This document shows, piece after piece, positions 27,574 to 37,465 of a stretch of 64,000 nt of DNA. The DNA lies in the NCBI RefSeq assembly GCF_024347615.1, contig NZ_AP025508.1, positions 2,356,001-2,420,000 of the forward strand, written 5' to 3'. The stretch is from Vibrio splendidus. GTDB lineage: Bacteria > Pseudomonadota > Gammaproteobacteria > Enterobacterales > Vibrionaceae. Each line of letters opens with the position of its first letter. Position 1 is the first letter of the stretch. Below the pieces are notes generated by a model. It did no database searches. It saw only the letters and a list, made by a program, of their open reading frames with translations, and was not told the origin of the DNA. The translations under genes were made by a program, and so were the position numbers.

Positions 27574-29287
27574 TTTACTGCCTTACCTGAAACTCTATAA
27601 AAAGCATTGGTTTGGCCTATCGCTAGGCATGCTATTGGCTTTTGCTACTCTGTCGGCTTCTATTGGCTTGTTAACGCTATCAGGCTGGTTCATTTCAGCT
27701 TCTGCGGTTGCAGGCCTTACGATTGCACGTGAAACCTTCAACTACATGCTGCCGGGTGGTGGTGTACGTGGTTTGGCAATGAGCCGCACTGCGGGTCGTT
27801 GGGGTGAACGTGTTGTCAGCCACAATGCAACATTCAAACTGTTAACTGATTTACGTATCTTCTTCTTCAAGAAGCTGGCTCCGCTGATCCCAGGTCGTAT
27901 CTCAAACCTTCGTGATGCTGACCTACTGAACCGTTTGGTTGCTGATGTAGACGCGATGGATCACGTGTACCTGCGCTTAGTAAGCCCTGTGACGGTGGGT
28001 GTGTTCGGGATCTTCTTCCTGACTCTGTTCCTAATGTGGTTCGATAGCTCACTAGGTTTAATCTTAGGTTCTATCCTTCTGATCATGCTGTTGGTTTGGC
28101 CAATCTTGTTCTACAAATTGGGTAAACGTAACGGTGGTGAACTGACACAGAACAAAGCAGATCTTCGTGTAACGACGCTAGATTGGATTGAAGGCTACAG
28201 CGAGCTAACTCTGTTCGGTGCTGAAGAGCGTTACCGTAATGCGATTCTAGAGACGCAACAGAAGCTGATGGCGAATCAGTTTGTGAATGCTAACCTAACT
28301 GGTATGGCTTCAGCAGCTCTGATGCTGTTCAACGGCCTGACGCTTGTTCTTATGCTTTGGCTTGCGGCTGATGGCGTGGGTGGTAATGCACCAGATCCGT
28401 TCATCGCACTAATGGCATTCGCAACTATGGCAAGCTTCGAGCTATTAATGCCAATCGCAGGCGCGTTCCAGTATTTAGGTCAAACTCTGTCTTCAGCTCG
28501 TCGCTTGAACGAAGTTATTCTGTCAGAGCCTGAAGTTCAGTTCGCTGAAGAGAAACTCGACATCAACAAGCCGCTTGATATTACGTTCTCAAACGTGACG
28601 TTCAACTACCCTGATTCTGAGCGCAGTGTTCTGAACGCTGTTGACCTAACGATCCCTGCCACACACAAGGTTGCGATTGTTGGTCAAACGGGTTCAGGTA
28701 AATCGACTTTGATTCAGCTACTGACTCGCTACTGGGATCCTAAAAAGGGCTATATCTCAATCGCGGGCATTGAACTGACGCAGTGGAACGAATCACAGCT
28801 TCGTGAATCAATCAGTGTGGTAAGCCAGCGTGTCGACATTCTAAATGGTACTTTGCGTGACAACTTGTTGATTGCAAGACCAGAAGCGACCGATGATCAC
28901 TTAGCAAATATCCTAAGAGATGTTGGCCTAGAAAAGCTGCTTGAGAATAACGCACCTGATAGCTGGTTAGGTGACGGTGGTCGTCAACTATCTGGTGGTG
29001 AGAAGCGCCGTATTGGTATCGCACGCGCGATTCTTCATGATGCTCCTATCCTGCTTCTCGATGAGCCAACAGAAGGCTTAGATAAGCAAACAGAACACAG
29101 CATCATGACGCTGTTCGAGAAGCACTTTGAAGGCAAGACGGTTATCTTCATCACGCACCGTTTGATTGGTCTGGAATCGATGGATTCGATCGTTCTGATT
29201 GAACAAGGCGAGATTGTTGAAAATGGCTCTCACGAGAAACTGTTGAACGAAGCAGGACGTTATTTCCAACTTCGTCAGGCAATCTAG
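27566..29287 (+). CDS. cydC: CydC, ABC exporter subunit for cysteine/glutathione
   Basis: 573 residues, partner of CydD: N-terminal transmembrane domain (GLSLGMLLAFATLSASIGLL and on), then an ABC domain with VGQTGSGKST, signature LSGGEKRRIGIARAI and Walker B ILLLDEPTEG. The start overlaps the end of cydD (coupled translation). It supports c-type cytochrome production, relevant to the Nrf locus 25 kb away. Confidence 0.95.
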   Translation: MRDLLPYLKLYKKHWFGLSLGMLLAFATLSASIGLLTLSGWFISASAVAGLTIARETFNYMLPGGGVRGLAMSRTAGRWGERVVSHNATFKLLTDLRIFFFKKLAPLIPGRISNLRDADLLNRLVADVDAMDHVYLRLVSPVTVGVFGIFFLTLFLMWFDSSLGLILGSILLIMLLVWPILFYKLGKRNGGELTQNKADLRVTTLDWIEGYSELTLFGAEERYRNAILETQQKLMANQFVNANLTGMASAALMLFNGLTLVLMLWLAADGVGGNAPDPFIALMAFATMASFELLMPIAGAFQYLGQTLSSARRLNEVILSEPEVQFAEEKLDINKPLDITFSNVTFNYPDSERSVLNAVDLTIPATHKVAIVGQTGSGKSTLIQLLTRYWDPKKGYISIAGIELTQWNESQLRESISVVSQRVDILNGTLRDNLLIARPEATDDHLANILRDVGLEKLLENNAPDSWLGDGGRQLSGGEKRRIGIARAILHDAPILLLDEPTEGLDKQTEHSIMTLFEKHFEGKTVIFITHRLIGLESMDSIVLIEQGEIVENGSHEKLLNEAGRYFQLRQAI

Positions 29288-29316
29288 CTCCTCATAAGTT
29301 ATAAAGAAAACCATTC

Positions 29317-29346
29317 AAAGCCCGAGTTTATACTCGGGCTTTTTTG
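29317..29346 (+). terminator. Intrinsic terminator of cydDC
   Basis: AAGCCCGAGT-TTAT-ACTCGGGCTT followed by T tract. Confidence 0.95.
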
Positions 29347-29518
29347 TGTCTGTGATTCTAGTATCGAGCAGCTTCCAACCGACAACCAATAGCTTCAATA
29401 AATAACAAGCTATTCATTTGTAAGCGCCATCAATACAAAACTTACAAAGGCTTACCAAGAGCAAATGCCATTTCTTGTAACATGCAGGCTTTATAGCTTG
29501 CAGATAACTTGGTTCCCT

Positions 29519-30925
29519 ATGGTATACAAACTCACTATTCCAACTCTTGTTCTGACTACGATGCTCACTGCATGCGGCGGCAGCGACAGCAATAACACTA
29601 GCGCGTCAAAGAATGTCATCGATGCATCAAGCGCAAAATCCGTTGTTAGCTTAGGAAGCAATTACTCACTGCATTTCAGCGTGAAGTCGCTTGCTGCGGG
29701 TACAGACAAAAACGTGAACATTGATATTACTCAGTATGGTAATAATCTAAAATCTAGCGGCAGCTTCGCACAAGTTCACGGCGTTCCTGAGCGCAATTAC
29801 AAAACTCAAAGCGATGCCGATATCACCTTCTCTGTAACAGCAACAGACTCAGCGGGTAAAACGTTCAGCGTTGAAAACTTCGATATTTACTACGAAAACT
29901 TTAACTCAACGAGCACCCTTGAAAAGCTTGCTATTGCAGAAGTTGAAAACAACATAAATAACGTCATTCGATGGAAAAAATCGGACACCGTAACCATCAA
30001 TAAGCAATTCATTCTTGATAATATTGGCGTCAAATTTAATATCGATCAAATGAGACCTATGAACCTCTATGTTCGTGTTGGCAACACTCTGAGCAATGGC
30101 ATTCAATTTGTTCCATCCTTCGCTCAAAGCGCCTCAGAGACATTCTCACGAGTGCCTACAGCTGACTGTTCTGTTATCTCAAATACAACGGGTGAGCTGC
30201 TTACAAATGGCATCAAACAGCAGACTTGCGTAGAAGCTCATGGCTATAAGATCCCACTATTAATTGAAGACAAATCTGTAAACAATTCCGAAGCAAAGGT
30301 CGCTCACGTTAAAAACATCATGGAGTACTACCTTGATAGCTTCCCTGCTGAAGTGACTAAGACGATTTACGACAGCAAAGCGACCATGGGATTCTTTTAT
30401 GATGAAGATTGGTCTGACAGAGATGGCGGCGACTTCTTAGATGAAAATTACCGCTTCCAAGATCTGTTTGCGACTGAAACTACTGACACAACAACAGGCG
30501 AGAATAAACCGGATCTAGTCACTCAACGAGACGCTGCGTTTGAAGAGATCATTCACTTTGTTCACGATTACGGTGTGATGAACCTAGCGGTACAATCATC
30601 TTCATCGAAATGGGCTGCGATGCAGAAAGAGTTAGATGAACTGAATGAGAAAGCGATTCTTGCAGGCTCTTACTTTCCAAACGGTAAAGACTCAACAATT
30701 GTCGAAGCTGATCTAGATTCTGAGTCATACGATCAAGAGTACCTAGCCTATTCTCTGTATGCCTACTACGACCTCAACTTTAAGGGTTACAACGCGCAAG
30801 AGTTAAGTTCTGCGACGTTCACTGAGCTGCAAGCGTACGACCCTGCGATGGTTAAATTTATGGAGCAGCACTTCCCTAAGCGAATTGCCTTTAAAGCTAA
30901 ATTCCCAGGCTATCCGAACAACTAG
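29519..30925 (+). CDS. Predicted lipoprotein with E-E-x-x-H-x-x-H motif
   Basis: 468 residues from ATG 29519, chosen because it starts the lipoprotein signal peptide (VYKLTIPTLVLTTML, lipobox LTAC); an ATG 18 codons upstream (29465) is in frame. After a Ser/Asn-rich linker comes a beta-rich half (~50-235), then a helical C-terminal half with FEEIIHFVHDYG at about 340, a spacing of Glu and His that could bind a metal. I know no function. Asp/Glu after the acylated Cys is absent, so outer-membrane localisation is expected. Confidence 0.72.
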   Translation: MVYKLTIPTLVLTTMLTACGGSDSNNTSASKNVIDASSAKSVVSLGSNYSLHFSVKSLAAGTDKNVNIDITQYGNNLKSSGSFAQVHGVPERNYKTQSDADITFSVTATDSAGKTFSVENFDIYYENFNSTSTLEKLAIAEVENNINNVIRWKKSDTVTINKQFILDNIGVKFNIDQMRPMNLYVRVGNTLSNGIQFVPSFAQSASETFSRVPTADCSVISNTTGELLTNGIKQQTCVEAHGYKIPLLIEDKSVNNSEAKVAHVKNIMEYYLDSFPAEVTKTIYDSKATMGFFYDEDWSDRDGGDFLDENYRFQDLFATETTDTTTGENKPDLVTQRDAAFEEIIHFVHDYGVMNLAVQSSSSKWAAMQKELDELNEKAILAGSYFPNGKDSTIVEADLDSESYDQEYLAYSLYAYYDLNFKGYNAQELSSATFTELQAYDPAMVKFMEQHFPKRIAFKAKFPGYPNN

Positions 30926-30954
30926 TTAGGGATTCATAACTCTAACTAGCAGGC

Positions 30955-30995
30955 ACAAAAAAGCCGAATGTGATAATCACATTCGGCTTTCAAAT
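30955..30995. terminator. Bidirectional terminator between convergent genes
   Basis: AAGCCGAATGTGA (30961-30973), loop TAA, TCACATTCGGCTT (30977-30989), with A tract on one side and T residues on the other; serves the lipoprotein gene and the chemoreceptor gene. Confidence 0.93.
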
Positions 30996-31008
30996 TATCT
31001 GTTCGCGC

Positions 31009-32892
31009 TTACAGCTTGAAGCGGCTGATTTCGCTTTCTAGCTCGTGAGACAATTCAGAAAGCTGCGCAGCTTGCTCTGCAGCTTGGTGCGCTTCGTCTG
31101 CTAGCTCGTTAGATACGTCACGGATTCCCTCAGTGTTACGAGTAATCTCAGACGTTACTGACGCTTGCTCTTCTGCAGCAGAAGCTATCTGTGTTGCCAT
31201 GTCGCTAATGCGTTCAACAGCAGCATGGATTTGCGTTAGGCTTGCAGCCGCTGAGTTCGCGTCATCAACACTGGTTTCAGCAAGACTACGGCTATCGTTC
31301 ATGATGCTAACCGCTTTACCTGTTGTACCTTGTAGCAACTCAATAGTTTGTTGAATCTCTTGCGTTGAACCATGTGTACGTTGGCTCAGAACTCGAACTT
31401 CATCCGCTACAACCGCGAAACCACGACCTTGTTCACCGGCACGTGCTGCTTCAATAGCCGCGTTAAGTGCAAGTAGGTTCGTTTGTTCTGCAATACCTTG
31501 AATGTTAGACAAGATAGCGTTGATGCTATTACCGTGCTCTTCAAGTTCTAGGATCACGTTAGTTGCGATTTGAACTTCTTGAGCAAGGTTTTGAATGGAG
31601 CTTTGAGTCTGTGTCACTTGACCAGTACCGTGCTCACACGCGCCAACCGCTTCAGATGAATTCTGTGCAGTGTGGTCAGCGTTACCCGCGATCTCTTGTG
31701 TTGCTGCAGCCATTTCGTTAACGGCTGTTGCTACCATGTTGATCTCGTCTTGTTGCATTTGGATACGAGCACTACGTTCTTCAGCTTGAGAAGCCGTCTG
31801 ACGTGCTTGGTTACCTAGCGCAGCAGATACTTCGCTTAGCTTGATCACCATGGTGTGCATGTTGCCTACAAAACGGTTGAAGTTTTCAGCAAGCTTACCA
31901 ATCTCGTCATCGCTCTTAGGCTCAAGACGTTGAGTAAGGTCGCCCTCACCTGAAGCAATTTCTTCAAGTGCCGCTGAAACACGGTTCAAATCACGGAATA
32001 GGAAGCTCACTAACCAAGACACTAATACGATTACGATTAACGTAATAATGACCGCCGTTGTGATCAACTGAGTAAGTAGTGTTGAGTGGTTCGCTTCTTC
32101 TGTTGCTTTGTCCATCTGAACCGCGAAGATCCAGTTAGTGTTAGGCACCTTCGTGAAGTAAAGCAGCTTCTCAGCGCCACGTTCTTTGATGATCTCGATG
32201 CTACCCGTACGCACTGCGTTTTCGATAATTGGCATAGAGATGTCGTTTGAAAGCTGGCTTACCGGCTTCAGGCTCAGTGCAGAATCTGGGTGTGCTAGGA
32301 ATGTGCCGTCAGAGGCATCAATTAGCATTGCGTTCGCATTGTCACCAACATCAAGGCTGATTACATCGTTCACTAGTTGGTCGATAAGTACGTCTGCACC
32401 CACTACACCAACAAGTTTGCCGTTATGACGCACAGGTTCTGCAATTGTTACTAGCAATGCTTTAGTGATTGCATCTTGGTAAGCAGTGGTAATGATTTGC
32501 TTACCTGCAGCGTTTGCTTCTTGGTACCAAGGACGTTGACGAGGATCGTAACCAGCGCGATTACGTTCAGGGTGTGAACGGTACATTCCGCCTTCTGGAG
32601 TACCTAAAAAGATATCGTCAAAGCCACCCGCTACACGAGCTTGCTTAAGGAAAGGAACAACATCATCCTCTCGTGAAAAGTCATTAAATGCTGATGCGAT
32701 ATCGGTGCGGATATCAATCCAGTTTTTAATACCTTCAGATGCTGCTTCTGATACGCTTTCAGCTCGCAGGTATACACCGTTACGAGTCTGTTCAAATAAT
32801 TGGTTTGCTGATAACCAAGTTAACGCTGTTGCCATAACGACAACAGCAGATAGGCTAGCACCTATTAACTTCTGCTTAAGTGTTAGTTTCAT
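31009..32892 (-). CDS. Methyl-accepting chemotaxis protein with dCache sensor
   Basis: 627 residues. TM1 (~9-29), a periplasmic double-Cache domain (~35-270; the segments [13 protein letters not shown] and [12 protein letters not shown] are Cache hallmarks), TM2 (~272-295), HAMP, and a cytoplasmic signalling domain whose hairpin tip [20 protein letters not shown] and [15 protein letters not shown] are diagnostic. dCache receptors of this type bind amino acids or organic acids. Single gene, no che neighbours. Confidence 0.96.
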   Translation of the reverse strand: MKLTLKQKLIGASLSAVVVMATALTWLSANQLFEQTRNGVYLRAESVSEAASEGIKNWIDIRTDIASAFNDFSREDDVVPFLKQARVAGGFDDIFLGTPEGGMYRSHPERNRAGYDPRQRPWYQEANAAGKQIITTAYQDAITKALLVTIAEPVRHNGKLVGVVGADVLIDQLVNDVISLDVGDNANAMLIDASDGTFLAHPDSALSLKPVSQLSNDISMPIIENAVRTGSIEIIKERGAEKLLYFTKVPNTNWIFAVQMDKATEEANHSTLLTQLITTAVIITLIVIVLVSWLVSFLFRDLNRVSAALEEIASGEGDLTQRLEPKSDDEIGKLAENFNRFVGNMHTMVIKLSEVSAALGNQARQTASQAEERSARIQMQQDEINMVATAVNEMAAATQEIAGNADHTAQNSSEAVGACEHGTGQVTQTQSSIQNLAQEVQIATNVILELEEHGNSINAILSNIQGIAEQTNLLALNAAIEAARAGEQGRGFAVVADEVRVLSQRTHGSTQEIQQTIELLQGTTGKAVSIMNDSRSLAETSVDDANSAAASLTQIHAAVERISDMATQIASAAEEQASVTSEITRNTEGIRDVSNELADEAHQAAEQAAQLSELSHELESEISRFKL

Positions 32893-33215
32893 GTCAAAGT
32901 TTCACGAGTAGTGGGAAATCTCGCGCATACTACCCAATATCAGTATTAAATTCGAGCGATTTTATAATTTAATAACGTAATATAATTTTAAGCAAACCAT
33001 AAGCTTACCTAATGTCAATTCCTTGGCTTGTCGCCAAATTTAAGGCGGCATTATCTCTACGGTTATTAGTATTTTTATCGCACTTTACACGATAAAAATA
33101 GACAAAAAAACACGGTAAAGAAGAAACAAAAAAGGCAGAAGAGTTTTCTCTTCTGCCTTCATATTATTTACCGTTCTACTGCGTATAAATTGCAGTAGAT
33201 TTCAGCTTAAAAAGC
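32893..33215. other. Intergenic region between chemoreceptor and BCCT genes
   Basis: 323 bases: promoter of the chemoreceptor (minus strand) on the left and the BCCT terminator at 33125-33159 on the right. AT-rich; no ORF or repeat recognised. Confidence 0.5.
33125..33159 (-). terminator. Intrinsic terminator of the first BCCT gene
   Basis: GGCAGAAGAG (33134-33143) - TTTT - CTCTTCTGCC (33148-33157); T tract on the minus strand. Confidence 0.93.
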
Positions 33216-34787
33216 CTAGCGTTTTTCTGTACGCATACCCATTAGCAAGCTCACACACATCAGTAATAGAATGATGGTGAATGGCAATGCCGTAGAGATT
33301 GCGCCCGCTTGTAGAGCTTGTACTGCTTCAGTACCGCCAACCCACAATAGAGCGACAGCAATCGCACCTTCTAGGAACGCCCAGAACACACGTTGAGGTA
33401 CAGGCGTATCAACTTTACCACCAGCAGTGATGCTGTCGATTACTAGAGAGCCTGAGTCAGACGACGTAATGAAGAATACTAGAACTAAGATAACCGCAAT
33501 GATTGATAGCAGCGTACCGAACGGTAGAGCATCAAACATTTGGAACATCGCTAGTGATACATCAGTCAAACCATCTTGACCAAGGATACCAACGTTATTC
33601 ACGATTTGGTCAATCGCCATGCCACCAAATACTGACATCCAAATGATAGTAACAGTCGTTGGAACAATCAGAACCGCTGTGATGAACTCACGAACCGTAC
33701 GACCTTTAGATACACGCGCGATAAACATACCTACGAATGGTGACCATGAAATCCACCAAGCCCAGTAGAATACAGTCCAGCCGTGCATCCACGCTTCATC
33801 TTCACGACCATGAGGATTACTCAAAGGAATGATGTTTTCAACGTATGCCATAAAGGTTGTTGGGATAGAACCTAAACTCACCGCATAGCCGATTAGAGCC
33901 ACTAAGATAAGCAGTAGGAAAGCAACCAACATGTTGATGTTACTGATAACTTTAACGCCGCCATCAATACCGCGAAGCACTGACACGACCGCTAATAACG
34001 TTACTACGGTTATAACAACAACTTGTAACCCTAAGCCAGCCTCGATTCCGAAGACATGTTGAATACCACTTGCTGCTTGTTGTGCACCTAAGCCCAGCGA
34101 CGTCGCCAGACCAAATAGCGTTGCAAGTACAGCAAGAATATCAACAATGTGACCAGCCCAACCCCAAGCTCTATCACCTAAAATTGGGTAAAAGATAGAA
34201 CGGATAGAAAGAGGCAATCCCTTGTTGTAAGAGAAAAACGCAAGTGACAGTGCTACTACGCCATAAATCGCCCAAGGGTGTAGACCCCAGTGATACATGG
34301 TTGCACCCAATGCCAGTTTTGCAGCTTCTGGTGTGTTGGGTTCAACACCTAACGGAGTTTCAAACCAACCCGTGAAGTAAGCCGCTGGCTCAGCCACACT
34401 CCAGAACATCAAGCCGATACCCATACCTGCGGCAAACAGCATCGATAGCCAAGAGAAGAATGAGTAATCTGCCGTCGCATCAACACCACCAAGGCGGATT
34501 TTACCATAAGGAGAAACAATTAAGCCTAAGCAGAAAACAACGAAAACATTACCCGACCAGATGAAAAGCCAATCAAACGAATTGATGATCTGGCCTTTAA
34601 CGCCATCTAGTGCTGCCTTTGCTGAAGCGGTATCTGTAATCAGAATACCGATCAGGAACAAAGCAATAAGTCCTGCACTGATACCAAATACTGGGTTATG
34701 AACATCAAAACCCCATTTTTGGACGTTATCTTGACCGACAGTGTAATCCGTACTGTCGATACTGTATTTATCTATACCTTTAGTCAT
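33216..34787 (-). CDS. BCCT-family transporter (betaine/choline/DMSP type), copy 1
   Basis: 523 residues, twelve membrane helices. Family hallmarks: AAGMGIGLMFWSVAEP (sodium/substrate unwound helix) and the WAWWISWSPFVGMFIARVSKGRT signature region around 340-360. It takes up quaternary-ammonium or sulfonium osmolytes with Na+ or H+. It is strongly similar along its whole length to the next gene, including the N-terminus YSI-TDYTVGQDNVQKWGF, so the pair is a tandem duplication. AGAGGG lies before ATG. Confidence 0.93.
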   Translation of the reverse strand: MTKGIDKYSIDSTDYTVGQDNVQKWGFDVHNPVFGISAGLIALFLIGILITDTASAKAALDGVKGQIINSFDWLFIWSGNVFVVFCLGLIVSPYGKIRLGGVDATADYSFFSWLSMLFAAGMGIGLMFWSVAEPAAYFTGWFETPLGVEPNTPEAAKLALGATMYHWGLHPWAIYGVVALSLAFFSYNKGLPLSIRSIFYPILGDRAWGWAGHIVDILAVLATLFGLATSLGLGAQQAASGIQHVFGIEAGLGLQVVVITVVTLLAVVSVLRGIDGGVKVISNINMLVAFLLLILVALIGYAVSLGSIPTTFMAYVENIIPLSNPHGREDEAWMHGWTVFYWAWWISWSPFVGMFIARVSKGRTVREFITAVLIVPTTVTIIWMSVFGGMAIDQIVNNVGILGQDGLTDVSLAMFQMFDALPFGTLLSIIAVILVLVFFITSSDSGSLVIDSITAGGKVDTPVPQRVFWAFLEGAIAVALLWVGGTEAVQALQAGAISTALPFTIILLLMCVSLLMGMRTEKR

Positions 34788-35015
34788 TATCCCTCTCTAC
34801 GGAATACTAATAGGGTCTATTGACCTCGTATTCCTTACTTACCTGCGACTTAATCACAAACTCGAACATACAATCCAAGTAGTACAAGCTGTTGTCACAA
34901 TAATTCAAATACTTGGATGTCTGAAGTTTAGCAGGTTAACTTATTGTTTTCAGTAAACCAGAATCGGTTCGATTAATTTTCCAACAAAATTCACGAAATC
35001 ACTTAAGTATATGAC

Positions 35016-35043
35016 GAAAAAAAGGCCGACCCTGTCGACCTTT
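35016..35043 (-). terminator. Intrinsic terminator of the second BCCT gene
   Basis: AGGTCGAC-AGG-GTCGGCCT (minus strand) followed by a T tract; separates the two BCCT units. The remaining gap up to 34787 has a GGAATAC/GTATTCC inverted pair near 34803-34834. Confidence 0.8.
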
Positions 35044-35058
35044 ATTCAGAAAATACTT

Positions 35059-36657
35059 TTAGCTCAAAGCATTTTGCTGGTTAACTAATTGATTTTCAGT
35101 TCGTAAACCTAACAATAAGCTTAGGCACATAAGCAATAATATGAATGCAAATGGTAGCGCCATTGATACCGTTCCAGCTTGCAGTGCTTGAATCGATTCC
35201 GTACCGCCAACCCACAATAGAACGGCTGCAATCGCACCGCCCATCAACGCCCAAAATACACGTTGAGGAACAGGGGCATCCACTTTACCGCCAGAAGTAA
35301 TGCTGTCGATAACTAATGAGCCTGAATCTGACGAGGTGATGAAGAACACCATAATCAAACCAATCGATACTACAGAAAGCATAGAACTCATTGGCAGCGC
35401 ATCATAAGTGTGGAATAGAGAAAGCGTAATATCTTGCAAACCATTCACGCCTATCTCACCCACCTTGTTCGCCACTTGATCAATCGCGATACCACCGAAA
35501 ATAGCCATCCAGATGATGATTACTGTCGTTGGGATGAACAATACAGCGACGATGAATTCACGAATAGTACGACCTTTAGAGATACGAGCGATGAACATAC
35601 CAACGAATGGTGACCAAGACATCCACCAAGCCCAGTAGAATACCGTCCAGCCTTGCATCCAAGTTTCATCATCACGACCATGAGGATTACTTAGAGGAAT
35701 AAAGTTTTCAATGTAGCCCATTAGTGCGGTTGGGATTGCTTTAATACCCGCCATACCACCAGCGATCGTCACAAAGATAAGTAAACCCAAAGCAACCAAC
35801 ATATTGATGTTACTCAGAACCTTTACACCACCGTTAATGCCGCGAATGACTGACATTGTTGCTAAGAAAGTAACCACTGCGATAACAACTAACTGCATGC
35901 CAATACCACCATCGGTACCAAACACATGGTTAATACCACTGGTCGCTTGTTGTGCGCCTAGGCCCAATGATGTTGCAAGGCCAAATAGTGTTGCCAATAC
36001 CGCAACGATATCAACAATATGACCAAACCAACCCCAAGTTCTATCACCTAATAGTGGGTAAAAGATTGAGCGAATTGAAAGCGGTAAGCCTTTATTAAAT
36101 GTGAAGAAAGCGAGGGCTAGAGCAACAACAGCGTAAATCGACCAACCGTGAAGACCCCAGTTGTAGATGGTTGCACCTAATGCCAACTTAGCCGCTTCAG
36201 GAGAATAAGCTTCAACACCGAGCGGTGTTTCATACCAACCAGTAAAGTAAGCGACGGGTTCAGCTACACCCCAGAACATCAGGCCAATACCCATTCCTGC
36301 GGCGAATAACATCGACATCCAAGACAGGTTAGAGTGCTCTGCTTTGGCATCATTGCCACCAATACGTATCTTGCCATACGGGGAGACAATGAGGGCAAAA
36401 CAGAAGATAACAAAGATGTTGGCTGCCCACATGAAGAAACCATCGAAGTTACCGATGACTTTCCATTTGATTCCATCCAGTGCCGCTTTTGCGGTTTCTG
36501 GATCTGCGACTAGAAGTGCAACCAAGAAGACAATGATCGCTCCTGCACTGATTCCAAATACTGGGTTGTGAACATCAAAACCCCATTTCTGAACGTTATC
36601 TTGTCCTACTGTATAATCGGTATTTTCAATACTATACCTATCTTTTACAGGCTCCAT
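35059..36657 (-). CDS. BCCT-family transporter (betaine/choline/DMSP type), copy 2
   Basis: 532 residues; paralogue of the preceding entry, with the same AAGMGIGLMFWGVAEP and WAWWMSWSPFVGMFIARISKGRT segments, slightly longer at the C-terminus (NQLVNQQNALS). Differences cluster in the membrane-facing halves of helices, while the central binding segments are conserved, suggesting related but not necessarily identical substrates. A repeated CATTTAG element lies upstream. Ribosome site GAGAGGAAGC before ATG. Confidence 0.93.
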   Translation of the reverse strand: MEPVKDRYSIENTDYTVGQDNVQKWGFDVHNPVFGISAGAIIVFLVALLVADPETAKAALDGIKWKVIGNFDGFFMWAANIFVIFCFALIVSPYGKIRIGGNDAKAEHSNLSWMSMLFAAGMGIGLMFWGVAEPVAYFTGWYETPLGVEAYSPEAAKLALGATIYNWGLHGWSIYAVVALALAFFTFNKGLPLSIRSIFYPLLGDRTWGWFGHIVDIVAVLATLFGLATSLGLGAQQATSGINHVFGTDGGIGMQLVVIAVVTFLATMSVIRGINGGVKVLSNINMLVALGLLIFVTIAGGMAGIKAIPTALMGYIENFIPLSNPHGRDDETWMQGWTVFYWAWWMSWSPFVGMFIARISKGRTIREFIVAVLFIPTTVIIIWMAIFGGIAIDQVANKVGEIGVNGLQDITLSLFHTYDALPMSSMLSVVSIGLIMVFFITSSDSGSLVIDSITSGGKVDAPVPQRVFWALMGGAIAAVLLWVGGTESIQALQAGTVSMALPFAFILLLMCLSLLLGLRTENQLVNQQNALS

Positions 36658-36775
36658 GCTTCCTCTCTAATTGGTAGCGCACAGTTTGCAACATTGCATT
36701 CTGCACCTAAATTTCGAAAAGAAGAATATCAACCTGTCGCAAAAATACTAAAAAAACCTCCAAAAAGCAGGGCTG

Positions 36776-36819
36776 AATTACACATTTAGTAATTAAATTA
36801 CACATTTAGTGTCATTTAG
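36776..36819. promoter_or_regulatory. Direct repeat upstream of BCCT copy 2
   Basis: AATTACACATTTAGT occurs exactly at 36776-36790 and 36796-36810, 20 bases apart (about two helical turns), with a third CATTTAG at 36813-36819. It lies between the response-regulator stop and the BCCT start; it may be an operator. Confidence 0.5.
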
Positions 36820-36826
36820 CGTACGA

Positions 36827-37465
36827 TTACTCCACAAGCCCCGAATTGACAGCGTACTTGGCAAGCTCTGCCGTAGAGTGAATATCCAGTTTATGCTTGA
36901 TGTTTTGTCTGTGGGTTTCAACCGTTCGGTAACTGATATTCAAACCCTTCGCGATCTCTTTACTGCTCTCCCCTTTTGCGACTAATTTCAATACCGCTTC
37001 TTCACGCCTGCTCAATGGATTCTTCACAGATTGCGTGGGAGTAATCGGCTGAGTAAACAAATTCTGTGTCACTTTTTCACAAAAATAGGTCGAGCCTTGA
37101 TTGACCGTTTTGATCGCTTGCACCATTTTTTCAGCCGAAATCTCTTTCAACATATAGCCGACTGCGCCCGATTGCATCACCTTCATGATGTATTCACGGT
37201 TGTTATGCATAGTCAGCATCAACACCTTCGCTTCTGGGTCTTCTTCTTTAATCAGATGGGTCGCATCAATGCCGTTCATGATAGGCATACTGATATCCAT
37301 CAACACCACATCAGGGCGCAGAGACTTAACGACCTCAACCGCTTCTAATCCATTACTGGCCGTACCTATCACGCTAATATCTGGCTCAAGTTCCAATCTC
37401 GCCATAAAGCCATCCAGTACCACTTGGTGATCGTCAGCGATCACAACTCGAATAACTTCACTCAT
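36827..37465 (-). CDS. NarL/FixJ-type response regulator
   Basis: 212 residues. Receiver domain with acidic DD (11-12), phospho-acceptor D57 (VVLMDISMP) and K at ~106; C-terminal LuxR-type helix-turn-helix (~148-205: LSRREEAVLKLVAKGESSKEI then ISYRTVETHRQNI). It overlaps the kinase gene by eight bases, so the two form one unit. Targets may be the TRAP operon just upstream or the BCCT genes just downstream. Confidence 0.95.
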   Translation of the reverse strand: MSEVIRVVIADDHQVVLDGFMARLELEPDISVIGTASNGLEAVEVVKSLRPDVVLMDISMPIMNGIDATHLIKEEDPEAKVLMLTMHNNREYIMKVMQSGAVGYMLKEISAEKMVQAIKTVNQGSTYFCEKVTQNLFTQPITPTQSVKNPLSRREEAVLKLVAKGESSKEIAKGLNISYRTVETHRQNIKHKLDIHSTAELAKYAVNSGLVE

